A DNA stretch of 64,000 nucleotides from Synechococcus sp. KORDI-52. Lineage in GTDB: Bacteria; Cyanobacteriota; Cyanobacteriia; PCC-6307; Cyanobiaceae. The position numbers and the translations under genes are program-made. Below the pieces are notes generated by a model. It did not search any database. It was not told where the DNA came from and saw only the letters and a list, made by a program, of their open reading frames with translations. This document shows positions 1-9,836 of the stretch, piece after piece (position 1 is the stretch's first letter; each line of letters begins with the position of its first letter). The DNA lies in the NCBI RefSeq assembly GCF_000737595.1, contig NZ_CP006271.1, forward strand, positions 434,001 through 498,000, written 5' to 3'.

Positions 1-1
1 C

Positions 2-472
2 TATGGCCCAGGACGGTCGGTGCTTAACGCCTTGCACCAAGGGCGCGCACGCTTGATCGACAAACCTGGCCAGGTGTTCTGCCGTATCCATGTGGAAGAC
101 ATCGCAGGGGCCTGCTGGCACCTCATGCATCGCACCGAGCAGGGAACTCCACCGACCATGGATCAAGGGAACCTGGTGAACGTGGTAGATGACCTCCCGG
201 CTCCCACAGCGGAACTGATGCGGCATGCGGCATCCCTGTTGGGTTGTGCCCTACCGCCGCTGGAGCCGTTCGATCAAATCGTGGACAGCTTGAGCCCCAT
301 GGCTCAGACGTTCTGGAGCGAGAACCGCCGCGTCAGCAATCACAAGCTCTGCCACGACCTCGGTTACACGCTGCTGCATCCGGACTACTTCAACGGGCTT
401 CAGGATTGTTTGAACCAGGACAGACTCAATCCGCCTGACCTCCACTCCCCCCCTCGATCAACCAACGGTTGA
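2..472 (+). CDS. NAD-dependent epimerase/dehydratase (SDR), 3' part
   Basis: The gene enters from the left edge: the frame is open from base 2 and reads YGPGRSVLNAL. This is the Y-G-P-G stretch found past the catalytic Tyr/Lys in extended SDR sugar-nucleotide epimerases. A GTG at base 20 is therefore an internal Val, not the start. The following FCRIHVEDIAG segment is the usual F-x-R-[IV]-H-V-D-D-[IL]-A motif of the YeeZ/WcaG-like branch. The Rossmann NAD-binding half lies outside the window, so substrate cannot be judged. The 3' end overlaps by 47 bases the end of a small minus-strand gene. Confidence 0.8.
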   Translation, partial: YGPGRSVLNALHQGRARLIDKPGQVFCRIHVEDIAGACWHLMHRTEQGTPPTMDQGNLVNVVDDLPAPTAELMRHAASLLGCALPPLEPFDQIVDSLSPMAQTFWSENRRVSNHKLCHDLGYTLLHPDYFNGLQDCLNQDRLNPPDLHSPPRSTNG

Positions 473-635
473 AATCGATACCCTTTCCCTCCTCAGGCAC
501 GGGAACACCAACATCTTTGAGGAAGCGAGAGGGATGCAGTTCAATCCAGCCGTAGCGCAGGCCTGAGGCCAATCCCACCAACAGACACCCCAGCAACAGC
601 AAACGCAGCACAGCAATGGGCCCACGTGATTCCAT
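426..635 (-). CDS. Small conserved-looking membrane-anchored protein (69 aa)
   Basis: I do not recognise a family. The ATG at 635 opens a 69-residue protein with one N-terminal hydrophobic segment (about residues 8-25, rich in Leu/Val/Gly) followed by a soluble tail containing GYGWIEL-like and FNRWL-like aromatic/acidic stretches. The composition looks like a real anchored peptide rather than an antisense shadow. Its 5' end overlaps the start of pdxA by 20 bases in divergent orientation, and its 3' end overlaps the epimerase. The reading frame stays open further upstream inside pdxA, but that part is Arg/Ser/Trp-rich and looks non-coding. Confidence 0.55.
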   Translation of the reverse strand: MESRGPIAVLRLLLLGCLLVGLASGLRYGWIELHPSRFLKDVGVPVPEEGKGIDFNRWLIEGGSGGQAD

Positions 636-1632
636 AAACCCTAGGCATGAGCTGGTGATTGCTCTCGGCGATCCCGCTGGGATCGGTATGGAAGTGGTGC
701 TCAAAGCCCTAGCCTCAGCCGAGCTCCCCCACGAGCTCCAACCGCTGCTGGTGGGTTGCAGGCGCAGTCTGCTCCGCACCCACGCGCGACTGCAGCAGCA
801 ATCAAACCTCCCCCTGGCTGACCCCGCAGCGCTCAGAATCGACGACCAACCCCTGAAGGCCAACGTTCAACCAGGGCAACCCAGCACCAGCGGAGCCGAG
901 GCTGGATTTCGCTGGCTCACCCGTGCCGTTGAACTGCTTCAGTCACGGGGATCCCGAGCCCTGGTGACCGCCCCCATCGCCAAACATCTCTGGCACGCGG
1001 CCGGCCATTGCTATCCCGGGCAGACGGAACGTCTGGCAGAGCTGGCGGGTTGCCAACGCTCCTCCATGTTGTTCACTGCTGTCTCTCCCACCAGCGGTTG
1101 GCGCCTGAACACCTTGCTGGCCACCACCCACATCCCCCTCAGCCAGATCCCTGGGGCGCTGACCCCAGACCTGGTGCACCACAAACTGGACGTGCTGCTG
1201 GGGTTCTGCCAACGCTTCACGACCACACCACATCTGCGCATCGCCGGCCTCAATCCCCATGCCGGCGAAGCCGGTCAGCTGGGCCACGAGGAAGCCGACT
1301 GGCTGCTGCCACTGCTGGATCAATGGCGAAAAGACCATCCTCAGGTGCGTCTGGAAGGTCCCATTCCCCCCGACACCTGCTGGATCAGCGCCGCCCATGC
1401 CTGGCAGACCCCGAATCAGCCTGGGCCTGACGGGATCCTGGCCTTGTATCACGACCAAGGGCTGATTCCGGTGAAGTTATTGGCCTTCGATGCGGCGGTG
1501 AACACCACCTTGGAACTGCCGTTTCTGCGCACCTCCCCCGACCACGGCACCGCCTTCGACATCGCAGCGCAAGGCATCGCGAGCCCTGAGAGCACGGCAG
1601 CAGCCATCAAGGCCGCCTGGGACCTGAGCTGA
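616..1632 (+). CDS. pdxA: 4-hydroxythreonine-4-phosphate dehydrogenase
   Basis: PdxA oxidises 4-phosphohydroxy-L-threonine in the DXP-dependent pyridoxal phosphate pathway; it is a cytoplasmic, metal-dependent dimer. The 338-residue product shows the N-terminal GDPAGIG signature, the NPHAGE motif and the YHDQGLIPVK motif that carries metal-binding His residues, and its length fits the family. The ATG at 616 puts about 17 residues before GDPAGIG, close to the usual spacing. An alternative GTG at 655 would leave only four, but would remove the overlap with the divergent small gene. It ends 2 bases before the stop of the convergent accB. Confidence 0.95.
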   Translation: MGPRDSINPRHELVIALGDPAGIGMEVVLKALASAELPHELQPLLVGCRRSLLRTHARLQQQSNLPLADPAALRIDDQPLKANVQPGQPSTSGAEAGFRWLTRAVELLQSRGSRALVTAPIAKHLWHAAGHCYPGQTERLAELAGCQRSSMLFTAVSPTSGWRLNTLLATTHIPLSQIPGALTPDLVHHKLDVLLGFCQRFTTTPHLRIAGLNPHAGEAGQLGHEEADWLLPLLDQWRKDHPQVRLEGPIPPDTCWISAAHAWQTPNQPGPDGILALYHDQGLIPVKLLAFDAAVNTTLELPFLRTSPDHGTAFDIAAQGIASPESTAAAIKAAWDLS

Positions 1633-1639
1633 ACTCAGG
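1623..1639. terminator. Short stem-loop spanning the pdxA and accB stop codons
   Basis: CCTGAG (1623-1628) can pair with CTCAGG (1634-1639) around a five-base loop. The element covers both convergent stop codons. There is no T-run on either side, so it is at best a weak or processing-type 3' end signal. Confidence 0.35.
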
Positions 1640-2114
1640 CCGGCTTGACCCGCATCAGCACCTGACCGAATTCCACCGGCGTGCCGTTGTCCACCAGGAT
1701 CTCCACCACTTCACCGCCAACCTCCGACTCCAGCTCGTTCATCAGCTTCATCGCTTCAAGGATGCAGACGGTCTGGCCGACATTGATCCGACTGCCCACC
1801 TCAACAAAGGCAGGTTCGCCAGGCGCGGGAGCGCGGTAAAAGGTGCCCACCATGGGAGCCGTGACTTCGAGCAGGTCACTGCGGGTTGCGGTGGATGCAG
1901 GCGGCGCAGCTGCAGGCTCGACGGGTGCAACGGACGCTGGAGCAGTGGCGGCAACGGGAGCGGGCATGACCGGGGCCATCACAGCCTGGGCCGGCAGGTT
2001 GCGACGGATTTCCAGGCGGAAGTCATCCCCTTCCAACCGGAACTCCTGAATGTCGCTCTCGCCGAGCGCCTCCAGCAAGCGGTGCAGTTGTTCGTGATCC
2101 AGCTGCATGGTCAT
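1635..2114 (-). CDS. accB: Biotin carboxyl carrier protein of acetyl-CoA carboxylase
   Basis: This is the carrier subunit of the multi-subunit acetyl-CoA carboxylase, which shuttles carboxybiotin between AccC and AccAD in fatty-acid synthesis. The 159-residue protein has a short N-terminal helix region, an Ala/Pro-rich flexible linker (about 41-75) and a C-terminal biotinyl domain. The biotin attachment motif EAMKLMNE places the modified lysine at about 123. The first ATG overlaps the efp stop as ATGA, suggesting translational coupling in an efp-accB operon, a common cyanobacterial pairing. A second in-frame ATG lies two codons downstream. Confidence 0.96.
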   Translation of the reverse strand: MTMQLDHEQLHRLLEALGESDIQEFRLEGDDFRLEIRRNLPAQAVMAPVMPAPVAATAPASVAPVEPAAAPPASTATRSDLLEVTAPMVGTFYRAPAPGEPAFVEVGSRINVGQTVCILEAMKLMNELESEVGGEVVEILVDNGTPVEFGQVLMRVKPA

Positions 2115-2674
2115 CCGTTTTCGCGCCCGAGGTAACTGTCGTTGCGGGTATCCACTTTGATCTTTTCTCCCACAGAAAGGAAGAGCGGAACCATCACCTG
2201 GGCGCCGGTCTCCAGAATGGCGGGCTTGGTGCCACCTGTGGCGGTGTCGCCTTTGACGCCAGGATCGGTCTCCTTGATCTCAAGAACCACGGAGTTGGGC
2301 AGTTCAACCTCAAGGGGGGTGTCATTCCAGGACACCACGTTCACCTCCATACCTTCCTTGAGGTATTTACGGCTCTCTCCAATCTGGTCGGCGCTGAGGC
2401 GAGTCTCCTCATAGGTGGCCATGTCCATGAAGACATAGTCCTCACCTTCCATGTAGGTGTGCTGAAGAGAGGATTTCTCCAGCATCGCCTGGGGAAGCAT
2501 TTCCCCGGCGCGGAAGGTTTTCTCCACCACGTTGCCGGACTTCACCGCCTTGAGCTTGGTGCGCACGAAGGCAGATCCCTTGCCGGGCTTGACGTGCAAG
2601 AACTCGACCACGCGCCAGACGGCCCCATCGATCTCGATCGTGGTGCCGGTGCGGAAGTCGTTACTGGAGATCAT
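2111..2674 (-). CDS. efp: Translation elongation factor P
   Basis: EF-P binds stalled ribosomes between the P and E sites and relieves pausing at polyproline stretches. The 187-residue length and the start [10 protein letters not shown] match the family exactly, so I chose the ATG at 2674 over an upstream in-frame start at 2713. The [12 protein letters not shown] loop near residue 30 is the tip that is post-translationally modified in many bacteria. The protein has the usual three beta-barrel domains, with the C-terminal one ending in [10 protein letters not shown]. The stop overlaps the accB start. Confidence 0.97.
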   Translation of the reverse strand: MISSNDFRTGTTIEIDGAVWRVVEFLHVKPGKGSAFVRTKLKAVKSGNVVEKTFRAGEMLPQAMLEKSSLQHTYMEGEDYVFMDMATYEETRLSADQIGESRKYLKEGMEVNVVSWNDTPLEVELPNSVVLEIKETDPGVKGDTATGGTKPAILETGAQVMVPLFLSVGEKIKVDTRNDSYLGRENG

Positions 2675-2706
2675 TCCCACCGAACGGTTCCTCGGACTAT
2701 ACGGCT

Positions 2707-3816
2707 GTGCCAAAGTCCCGTCAGCACTGGGGTTCCCCCTTGGTCCATCAGCGTTTGAACGCCGTCCTTGCTGCCCTGATCAGCTTTGCTCTGATCACAA
2801 CGGCTGCCCCTGCCTGGGCCGGCTTGCCCCAGGGCAATGCTGTGAAAGACCCTGCCGCAATCCTCCGGGACGCGCTGCCGTTTGATCAGGACGACATCCG
2901 CGAACTTCAGCATCGGCTGGAGCTCACCAGTGACGATCTGCGGGCCAAACGCTGGACAGCCCTCGGCAAGACGGTGTCCCGCAGTGAAGCGCTGCTCAAC
3001 ACCCGCCGCGACACCATCCTGAGTTCGATCCCAGCGGCCAAGCGCGATACGGCTGAAACGCTGTTGCAGAGGGTGGATCAGGGGCTGGAAGATCTCAAAG
3101 AGAAGGTCAAAGCCACCGATAAGCCAGGTTTCATCGCCGATCGACGCAACACGCTGCGCTCCATCGGTGATGTGGAGGCCCTGCTGGTGCCCGACGGCTT
3201 TGAACGGGAGATCCCCGCAGAATTCGATGCCCTCCCCAGGCTGAAGGGAAGGGCCACCCTGAGCGTGAGCACCACCCAGGGGGAGCTAACCACCGTGGTG
3301 GATGGTTACAACGCCCCCCTTACCGCAGGTGCCTTCGTCGATCTCGCCCTCAAGGGCTTCTACGACGGCCTGCCCTTCATCCGGGCCGAGGACTTCTACG
3401 TGCTCCAGAGCGGGGATCCTGAGGGGCCGGAGATCGGCTACGTGGATCCGAAGACCAAGCAGGAGCGCCACGTGCCCCTGGAGATCCGAGTGCCGGGCGA
3501 AGACGACACGATCTACAACGAAACCTTTGAGGATGTGGGCCTGTTCAAGGCCACACCGACACTTCCGTTCGCAACCCTGGGCACCCTCGGCTGGGCCCAT
3601 TCGGACCAGGCCCTCGATGACGGGTCCTCCCAGTTCTTCATGTTTCTCTACGAAGCAGAACTCACCCCTGCTGGCCTGAACCTCGTGGATGGCCGCAATG
3701 CAGCCTTCGGTTATGTGGTGGAGGGCTTCGATGTTCTGGAGGAATTGGGCGTTGATGACCGGATCACTGCCGTGAAGGTGATCGAGGGAGCGGAGCAGCT
3801 CAAAGCCCACGCATGA
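2707..3816 (+). CDS. Secreted/lumenal cyclophilin-type peptidyl-prolyl isomerase, TLP40/CYP38-like
   Basis: The 369-residue protein has a signal peptide ending near AWA-G (about residues 24-39), a helical N-terminal region (about 45-160) and a C-terminal divergent cyclophilin domain with QSGDPEG and GSSQFFMF motifs. This layout matches plant CYP38/TLP40 and its cyanobacterial relatives, thylakoid-lumen proteins needed for photosystem II assembly and repair. Prolyl isomerase activity in these relatives is weak or absent, and the active-site Arg/Phe pattern here also looks altered. The start is GTG at 2707, with a TTG at 2740 as an alternative. The stop overlaps thiL by four bases. Confidence 0.88.
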   Translation: MPKSRQHWGSPLVHQRLNAVLAALISFALITTAAPAWAGLPQGNAVKDPAAILRDALPFDQDDIRELQHRLELTSDDLRAKRWTALGKTVSRSEALLNTRRDTILSSIPAAKRDTAETLLQRVDQGLEDLKEKVKATDKPGFIADRRNTLRSIGDVEALLVPDGFEREIPAEFDALPRLKGRATLSVSTTQGELTTVVDGYNAPLTAGAFVDLALKGFYDGLPFIRAEDFYVLQSGDPEGPEIGYVDPKTKQERHVPLEIRVPGEDDTIYNETFEDVGLFKATPTLPFATLGTLGWAHSDQALDDGSSQFFMFLYEAELTPAGLNLVDGRNAAFGYVVEGFDVLEELGVDDRITAVKVIEGAEQLKAHA

Positions 3817-4799
3817 GCCCAACCCTGGCGGAGCTGAGTGAAGAGGAGCTGCTGAGGCGGCTAGCCCACTTCGCTCCGCCCGATCAGCTCAGTGACGACA
3901 CCGCGGCTCTGGCCGCCGACCCCCGCCCCCTGCTGATCAACACCGACGTTCTCGTGGACGGCATCCATTTCAGCGATGGAACGACCACAGCCATGGATGT
4001 GGGCTGGCGTGCCGTTGCCGCCAACCTGTCCGACCTGGCCGCCAGCGGTGCCGTCGAGATCGAGGGGATCACCGTGGGCCTGGTCGCCCCAGGACGCACC
4101 AGCTGGGACTGGGTGGAGGGGGTGTATCAAGGCATCAGTGCCGTCTTAGACCAGTACGGCGGCATCCTGCTGGGGGGTGACTGCTCCAGAGGAGAGCAGC
4201 GACTGCTCTCCATCACAGCCCTTGGCCGTCAAGGACCCCTGCGTCTGCATCGCAACGCAGCCCGCCCCGGCGATGTGCTCGTCACAAGTGGAGCCCATGG
4301 TCTCAGCCGGCTGGGGCTCGCCCTGCTGCAAAACGACCCCAACGTCCGTGACATCGCTCTGAGCTTGGCCTTGCGGAACCAAGCGATCGCACGACATCAA
4401 CGACCGACACCTCGGCTGAAGGACGTCCAGCTGCTGCTGGCCTGCAAGCCGGAGCATCTGCCATGGCGGGCCGGGGGCACCGACAGCAGCGACGGACTTC
4501 TCGCGGCCGTCGCAGGACTCTGCAACTCCAGCCGTTGTGGAGCAGTGCTGCGGAACAACCTGCTTCCCGTGAGCGAAGGCTGGCCTGAGGGACCTCCATG
4601 GACGGATTGGTGCCTCGCCGGAGGAGAGGACTTTGAGCTGGTGCTGAGCCTTCCCGAAGCCTGGGCCGATGCCTGGCAGCAATGCGTCCCCGAAAGCCAG
4701 CGCATCGGCCAGATCAATCCTGAAGCAGGCATCATCCGCTGGGCCCACAACCACGCAAAGGTGGACATGAGCAGCTTTGATCACTTCCGCCAGCCATAG
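3813..4799 (+). CDS. thiL: Thiamine-monophosphate kinase
   Basis: ThiL phosphorylates thiamine monophosphate to the active diphosphate using ATP; it belongs to the PurM/SelD-like ATP-binding family. The 328-residue product shows the Asp-rich motifs of the family: SDDTAAL, NTDVLVDGIHF, NLSDLAASGA, GGDCSRG, GTDSSDGLL and GGEDFEL. Its ATG overlaps the stop of the cyclophilin gene (ATGA), so the two are probably cotranscribed, although no functional link is obvious. It converges on gap2. Confidence 0.95.
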   Translation: MSPTLAELSEEELLRRLAHFAPPDQLSDDTAALAADPRPLLINTDVLVDGIHFSDGTTTAMDVGWRAVAANLSDLAASGAVEIEGITVGLVAPGRTSWDWVEGVYQGISAVLDQYGGILLGGDCSRGEQRLLSITALGRQGPLRLHRNAARPGDVLVTSGAHGLSRLGLALLQNDPNVRDIALSLALRNQAIARHQRPTPRLKDVQLLLACKPEHLPWRAGGTDSSDGLLAAVAGLCNSSRCGAVLRNNLLPVSEGWPEGPPWTDWCLAGGEDFELVLSLPEAWADAWQQCVPESQRIGQINPEAGIIRWAHNHAKVDMSSFDHFRQP

Positions 4800-4813
4800 G
4801 CGACGGCGCCTAA

Positions 4814-4846
4814 ACAAAAAAATCCCCCCCTGGATGGGAGGGATCA
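4814..4846 (-). terminator. Rho-independent terminator of gap2
   Basis: Read on the minus strand, a GATCCCTCCC arm, a short loop and a GGGGGGGAT arm are followed by a run of T residues. This is a typical intrinsic terminator just past the gap2 stop. The GC-rich stem could also block read-through from thiL. Confidence 0.8.
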
Positions 4847-4866
4847 AGAGGGCGATCAGCTGACGA

Positions 4867-5892
4867 TCACTTCCAGTTCTTGGCCACCACTTCGGCCAGA
4901 TCAACAACACGCTGGCTGTAGCCCCACTCGTTGTCGTACCAGGCCAGGATCTTCACGGCCTTGTCACCCATGGCGTAGGTGAGGTCGGCGTCAAAGATGG
5001 TGGATTCGTTGGTGCCGGCGTAGTCGGTGGAAACCAAAGGCAGGTCGCTGTATTTGATGATCCCCTTCATGCCGTTCTCAGAAGCCGACTTGATCGCGGC
5101 CTTGATGTCGTCGACGCTGGCGGCGCGGGAGGGACCGAAGGTGAGGTCAACAGCGGAGACGTTCGGAGTGGGAACGCGCATGGCGAAGCCAGTGAGCTTG
5201 CCCTTCACTTCGGGGTAGACCAGAGCCACGGCCTTGGCCGCACCGGTGGTGGTGGGGACCATGTTCAGTGCCGCAGCACGGGCGCGGCGCAGGTCACGGT
5301 GGCTGTTGTCCAGGATCCGCTGGTCGCCGGTGTAACTGTGGATGGTGGTCATCAGACCCCAGTCAAGGCCGAAGTTCTGATCCAGAACCTTGACGATCGG
5401 AGCCAGACAGTTGGTGGTGCAGCTGGCGTTGCTGAGGATGTCCCAATCTTCATGGCGGTACTGGTCGTCGTTGACGCCCACCACGAAAGTGCCGACGCGA
5501 TCACCCTTGCCGGGGGCGGTGAGGATGACCTTCTTCGCGCCAGCCTGGATGTGCATGCTGGCCTTCTCATCGGTGTTGAACACACCGGTGGACTCGATCA
5601 CCAGATCAACACCCCACTCCTTCCAGGGGCAGTTGAGGGGATTGCGGTCGGCGAAGAACTTGATCTCCTTGCCGTTGACGAACATCGAGCTGTCCGTGGT
5701 CTTGATGTCCACGGAAGGATCCAAACGACCAAGGATGGAGTCGTAGGTCAGCAGATGTGCACTGGTGGCAGGGTCGGACGTGGAGTTCATCCCCACGATT
5801 TCCAGACCGGTGTCAGCACCACGGCTGATCCAACCCCGCAGAACATTGCGACCGATCCGGCCGAATCCATTGATCGCAACGCGCAGGGTCAT
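4867..5892 (-). CDS. gap2: Glyceraldehyde-3-phosphate dehydrogenase, NAD(P)-dependent, Gap2 type
   Basis: This is the photosynthetic GAPDH that reduces 1,3-bisphosphoglycerate in the Calvin cycle. The 341-residue protein starts [16 protein letters not shown] with the dinucleotide-binding fold and has the catalytic motif SNASCTTNC with the nucleophile at about Cys158. An upstream in-frame ATG at 5916 would add eight residues outside the family start and is disfavoured. It is monocistronic, with its own terminator and a 160-base upstream gap to the divergent murC. Cyanobacteria usually also carry a glycolytic gap1, which is not in this window. Confidence 0.95.
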   Translation of the reverse strand: MTLRVAINGFGRIGRNVLRGWISRGADTGLEIVGMNSTSDPATSAHLLTYDSILGRLDPSVDIKTTDSSMFVNGKEIKFFADRNPLNCPWKEWGVDLVIESTGVFNTDEKASMHIQAGAKKVILTAPGKGDRVGTFVVGVNDDQYRHEDWDILSNASCTTNCLAPIVKVLDQNFGLDWGLMTTIHSYTGDQRILDNSHRDLRRARAAALNMVPTTTGAAKAVALVYPEVKGKLTGFAMRVPTPNVSAVDLTFGPSRAASVDDIKAAIKSASENGMKGIIKYSDLPLVSTDYAGTNESTIFDADLTYAMGDKAVKILAWYDNEWGYSQRVVDLAEVVAKNWK

Positions 5893-6052
5893 GGCAGAAG
5901 CGGCAAAGCCGCGCAAGGGTTTTGGCCGCCGATCATACAGAAATCAGCAGAAATACCTTGTTCAGGCCCATTGAGATTGACGCTATCCCTGTCTCAGATC
6001 AGCAGACAAGCGGCGATAGCTGGCCTATCTTTCCCCAGTCCGAATCCTTCCG

Positions 6053-7462
6053 TTGCCGCGCCTGCTCGACCGTCAGACACCAGTCCACTTCATCGGTGTC
6101 GGGGGAATTGGCATGTCGGCCCTGGCCCGGATTCTGGTCGACCGCGGACACCCGGTCAGCGGCTCGGACCCCCGTGACAATGCGACAACACAACAACTGA
6201 TGACCCTGGGGGTCAAGGTCTACCGCCAGCAGAATGAAAGCTGCATTGACGCCGTCACGGGACCGACCAATGCCTGTTCACCGGTGGTGGTGATCAGCAC
6301 TGCCATTCCCGAGAGCAATCCGGAACTGCAACGGGCCCGGCAGCAGGGTCTCGAGATCTGGCATCGATCCGATCTTCTAGCGGCTCTGATCGAGCAGCAA
6401 CCCTCCATTGCGGTGGCCGGCAGCCATGGCAAGACAACCACCAGCACCTTGATCACCACGTTGCTGCTGGAGGCCGATCAAGATCCGACCGCTGTCATCG
6501 GCGGCATCGTTCCCCGGTTGGGCAGCAATGGTCATTCCGGCCAGGGGAAATTGCTCGTAGCCGAAGCGGATGAATCCGATGGATCCCTGGTGAAATTCAG
6601 CCCCAGTCTGGGCGTGATCACCAACCTGGAGCTGGATCACACCGATCACTATTCCAGCCTCGACGATCTGATTTCCACCTTGCAACGCTTCGCGGGCGGT
6701 TGCGATCGCGTGTTGGCCAACCACGACTGCCCGATCCTGCAGGAACACTTCCAGCCGACGGCCTGGTGGTCCAACGAAAGTGCCGAAACGGTTGACTTCG
6801 CCGCCCTGCCCCTGAGCCTCGAGGGCGATCGCTGCATCGCCCGCTTCTATGAAGCGGGGCGAGCTGTCGGCGACTTCACCCTGCCGATGGCCGGGCTGCA
6901 CAACCTGAGCAATGCAACAGCCGCTTTGGCCGCCTGCCGGATGGAAGGTCTTCCCTTCGACCAACTCGTGGAAGGTCTCGCGGGACTGAAAGCACCAGGA
7001 CGCCGGTTTGATCTTCGGGGCACCTGGAAAGGCCGTCACATCGTTGACGACTACGCCCACCATCCCAGTGAGGTGAAGGCAACCCTGAAGATGGCACGCC
7101 TGATGGTGAGCAGTGGCCGCAGTCCGCTACCCACAGCGCCGCAACGTCTGCTGGCAGTGTTCCAGCCCCACCGCTACAGCCGCACCCAGCAGTTCCTCGA
7201 TGGTTTTGCCCAAGCCCTGCAGAACTGTGATCTGCTGCTGCTGGCTCCTGTCTATCCCGCAGGAGAGCAACCGCTGCAGGGCATCTGCAGCAAGGCCCTG
7301 GCGGATCGGGTCCACAGCCTGAAACCCGATCTGAAAATCGCCGTTGCCGACAACCTCGACGAACTCACCGACCTGGTGAAGCAGCACAGCCGCGAACAGG
7401 ATCTCGTCCTGGCCATGGGCGCTGGCGATGTGAATGGACTGTGGGCAAGGCTGACGTCATGA
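6053..7462 (+). CDS. murC: UDP-N-acetylmuramate--L-alanine ligase
   Basis: MurC adds L-alanine to UDP-MurNAc, the first amino acid of the peptidoglycan stem. The 469-residue protein has an N-terminal Rossmann domain ([11 protein letters not shown]), the ATP-binding GSHGKTTT at about 123-130, the central Mur-ligase domain and a C-terminal domain including YAHHP. The start is TTG at 6053: no ATG or GTG sits at a plausible place, and the following residues match the family N terminus. It overlaps murB by four bases, giving the classical murC-murB pair. Confidence 0.96.
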   Translation: MPRLLDRQTPVHFIGVGGIGMSALARILVDRGHPVSGSDPRDNATTQQLMTLGVKVYRQQNESCIDAVTGPTNACSPVVVISTAIPESNPELQRARQQGLEIWHRSDLLAALIEQQPSIAVAGSHGKTTTSTLITTLLLEADQDPTAVIGGIVPRLGSNGHSGQGKLLVAEADESDGSLVKFSPSLGVITNLELDHTDHYSSLDDLISTLQRFAGGCDRVLANHDCPILQEHFQPTAWWSNESAETVDFAALPLSLEGDRCIARFYEAGRAVGDFTLPMAGLHNLSNATAALAACRMEGLPFDQLVEGLAGLKAPGRRFDLRGTWKGRHIVDDYAHHPSEVKATLKMARLMVSSGRSPLPTAPQRLLAVFQPHRYSRTQQFLDGFAQALQNCDLLLLAPVYPAGEQPLQGICSKALADRVHSLKPDLKIAVADNLDELTDLVKQHSREQDLVLAMGAGDVNGLWARLTS

Positions 7463-8361
7463 CTCCATGCGATGCCCGCCGGCCCCAGGCCGGAGCCAGC
7501 CTTGCGGAATTCACCACGTGGCGGGTGGGAGGAAACGCCGAATGGCTGGCGGAACCCACCAGTCTTGAAGAAACACAAGGCTGGGTTCAATGGGCCGCTC
7601 AACAGGGCATGCCCTGCCGCGTCATCGGTGCTGGATCGAATCTGCTGATTCACGATGACGGCCTGCCCGGGCTCTCGCTCTGCCTGCGCAAACTTCAAGG
7701 GATGCAGATCGATGCACTCAGTGGAACCATTGAGGTGCTCGCCGGCGAACCGATCCCGTCGATGGCACGACGGGCTGCACGCGCTGGGCTGCATGGCCTG
7801 GAGTGGGCGGTTGGCATCCCTGGAACCGCAGGCGGTGCCGCTGTGATGAATGCAGGCGCCCAAGGAGGCTGCACAGCGGAATGGTTGGAGTCAGTGCGGG
7901 TCATGCCGCTGAAGGGAGGCGACTGCTTTGAGCTTCAGCGGGATCAACTGAACTTCGCTTACCGCCACAGCCGACTGCAAGACAACGACCTCGTGCTGTT
8001 GTCCGCACGGTTCCGCTTGGAGCCCGGTCGCGATCCGGACGAACTCAAACGGGTCACCAGTGCGAATCTCAGCCACCGCACCACCACGCAGCCCTATCAA
8101 CAACCCAGCTGCGGCAGTGTCTTCCGCAATCCCGAACCGCTCAAGGCCGGACGGCTGATCGAAGAGCAGGGGCTGAAGGGAACCCGGATCGGCGGCGCCG
8201 AGATCTCAACCGTGCATGCCAATTTCATCGTCAACACCGGTGTTGCCCAGGCGAAGGACATCGCCCAGCTGATCCACCTGGTGCAGGACCGCATCGAAGC
8301 CGAGCACGGAATTCGTCTGCACCCCGAAGTGAAGCGGCTGGGATTCGCTTCGGCGGCTTAA
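7459..8361 (+). CDS. murB: UDP-N-acetylenolpyruvoylglucosamine reductase
   Basis: MurB is the FAD-dependent reductase that makes UDP-MurNAc, feeding MurC directly. The 300-residue product shows the FAD-site stretches [19 protein letters not shown] and GIPGTAGGA, the YRHSRL region with the substrate-binding Tyr/Arg, and the CGSVFRNP motif with the proton donor. I chose the ATG at 7459, overlapping the murC stop as ATGA, rather than a GTG at 7441 inside murC. The lack of the extra insertion loop suggests a type II enzyme; this subtype call is tentative. Confidence 0.95.
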   Translation: MTPCDARRPQAGASLAEFTTWRVGGNAEWLAEPTSLEETQGWVQWAAQQGMPCRVIGAGSNLLIHDDGLPGLSLCLRKLQGMQIDALSGTIEVLAGEPIPSMARRAARAGLHGLEWAVGIPGTAGGAAVMNAGAQGGCTAEWLESVRVMPLKGGDCFELQRDQLNFAYRHSRLQDNDLVLLSARFRLEPGRDPDELKRVTSANLSHRTTTQPYQQPSCGSVFRNPEPLKAGRLIEEQGLKGTRIGGAEISTVHANFIVNTGVAQAKDIAQLIHLVQDRIEAEHGIRLHPEVKRLGFASAA

Positions 8362-8385
8362 CCTTCCGGCTCCCACAGGATCGCC

Positions 8386-8727
8386 ATGGCAGGGTTCGGA
8401 CTCCCCAATTTCGGCCAGCTCACCGAAGCCTTCAAGAAGGCCCAGGAGATTCAGCAGAACGCTCAGGCCCTGCAGGACGAACTGGACGGGATGGAGATCG
8501 AAGGCCAGAGCAGCGATGGCCGTGCCAGCGTTTGGCTGTCGGGCAACCAGCAACCCCTGCGGGTGCGGCTGGACCCAGCCCTGCTGCAGGAGGGACAACA
8601 GGCCAGCGAAACGGCCACCCTGGAAGCCCTGCAGGCGGCCTATGAGCAGTCCACCACCACGATGAAGGGCCGCATGGAAGAACTCACAGGTGGCTTGAAC
8701 CTCAACCTCCCCGGGATGGGCGGCTGA
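8386..8727 (+). CDS. YbaB/EbfC family nucleoid-associated protein
   Basis: This 113-residue protein starts [12 protein letters not shown] and has the long helix / beta hairpin / helix composition of YbaB dimers, which bind DNA non-specifically and help shape the nucleoid. It follows murB by 24 bases on the same strand. Its 3' end overlaps the end of rsgA by 26 bases on the opposite strand. In many bacteria ybaB pairs with dnaX-recR, so the murB neighbourhood here is a picocyanobacteria-like arrangement. Confidence 0.88.
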   Translation: MAGFGLPNFGQLTEAFKKAQEIQQNAQALQDELDGMEIEGQSSDGRASVWLSGNQQPLRVRLDPALLQEGQQASETATLEALQAAYEQSTTTMKGRMEELTGGLNLNLPGMGG

Positions 8728-9616
8728 GGCTGCACTGCTCCACCAGCGCGGCCTTGTAAAGCGGATAACGCTCCCAGTCCTTGGACACGCCGCAACCGGG
8801 CTCGCCGCGATGCAGGCAGTCCCTGAACCGGCAGGGCCAGGGATCCAGTTGCTGCCGGAGCTCCGGGAACAGAATTCCCAGTTCCTGGGGATCATCCGGC
8901 AGGTCAGGACGGTTGAACCCAGGGGTGTCAGCCACCCTCGAGCTGGGTCCCAGAGGAAACAGCTCCACATGCCGGGTGGTGTGGCGACCGCGCTGCAGCC
9001 GTCCGGACACCGCTGCAGTCCGCAGTTGAAGAGCAGGGCACAGCTGGTTCAGCAGGCTGCTCTTACCGACACCAGAAGGCCCGCACAGCACCGACAATTG
9101 GGCAGCAGCCAAGCGTTGCCGTAGGGCATCCATGCCCGTTCCAGCGACGCTGGAAAGCGCCAGAGGGTTATATCCCCAACCCTTCAACCGGGTCATGAGC
9201 CGATCAAGAGCTGGAGGTGAAAGGAGGTCTGTTTTGGTGAGCAGAAGGATCACCTCCAGCCCCGTCCGTTCCGCTGTCAACAGGAAGCGACTCGCCTGAT
9301 CAGGGTCGAACCTGGGCTGCTCGACCGCCAACACCACTGCCACCAAGGAGGCATTGGCCACCGGGGGCCGTGAAAGAAATCTGTCGCGCGGCTCCACATC
9401 AACCACAACAGCGCGTGCCTGACCTGGATCGATCGCCTCAACCACGACCCGGTCACCCACGTAGACCGCTGCTCCCCGATGGCTCAATCGGGTGCGTCGA
9501 GTGCAGAGCAGTCGGCCTGGACATCCGACAGGTGCGGCATCCAGCTCAACCTCCAGATAGTTGGCCTGAAGCGCCACCACCATCCCGGATGCCACCGGAC
9601 TGCCGGTATCAGGCAC
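8702..9616 (-). CDS. rsgA: Ribosome small subunit-dependent GTPase A
   Basis: RsgA checks late maturation of the 30S subunit and releases biogenesis factors on GTP hydrolysis. The 304-residue protein has an N-terminal OB fold and a circularly permuted GTPase whose motifs appear in the order TKTD (127-130), GPSGVGKSS (179-187) and DTPG (230-233). A C-terminal zinc site follows, with C262, C267, H269 and C275. The start codon is GTG at 9616, inside the end of tusA (8-base overlap). It is the last gene of the grpE-dnaJ-tusA-rsgA cluster. Confidence 0.95.
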   Translation of the reverse strand: MPDTGSPVASGMVVALQANYLEVELDAAPVGCPGRLLCTRRTRLSHRGAAVYVGDRVVVEAIDPGQARAVVVDVEPRDRFLSRPPVANASLVAVVLAVEQPRFDPDQASRFLLTAERTGLEVILLLTKTDLLSPPALDRLMTRLKGWGYNPLALSSVAGTGMDALRQRLAAAQLSVLCGPSGVGKSSLLNQLCPALQLRTAAVSGRLQRGRHTTRHVELFPLGPSSRVADTPGFNRPDLPDDPQELGILFPELRQQLDPWPCRFRDCLHRGEPGCGVSKDWERYPLYKAALVEQCSLSRPSRGG

Positions 9617-9836
9617 CGCGGATCACCTCGATGGTGATGGCATCCGTCGTTTGATCAATGCACTCCACACGATGGCCTGCATCCCTCAAGCCTGGAAGAA
9701 CCATGGCCTCCGGCTCACCCCGATCGAGGCACACCATCAGGCAGTCACCGGAGCTCATTTGCTCAAGGGTCAGCTTGCAGCGAATGAAGTTCACAGGACA
9801 GGGCGTTCCCCGCAGGTCCAGGGAACGCCTCATCAT
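9609..9836 (-). CDS. TusA/SirA-family sulfur carrier-like protein
   Basis: This 75-residue protein has the family signature [14 protein letters not shown], with the sulfur-accepting cysteine at residue 13. TusA proteins relay persulfide sulfur, classically to tRNA 2-thiouridylation, though many homologues have other partners. Its ATG overlaps the dnaJ stop (ATGA), and its end overlaps the rsgA start by eight bases. Translation is therefore probably coupled through dnaJ, tusA and rsgA. The placement in a chaperone operon does not by itself tell its acceptor. Confidence 0.88.
   Translation of the reverse strand: MMRRSLDLRGTPCPVNFIRCKLTLEQMSSGDCLMVCLDRGEPEAMVLPGLRDAGHRVECIDQTTDAITIEVIRGA

Noticed and set aside
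5299-6177. 292-codon plus-strand frame over gap2 and the murC start
   Set aside because: Antisense to gap2 and overlapping the murC start; no motif.
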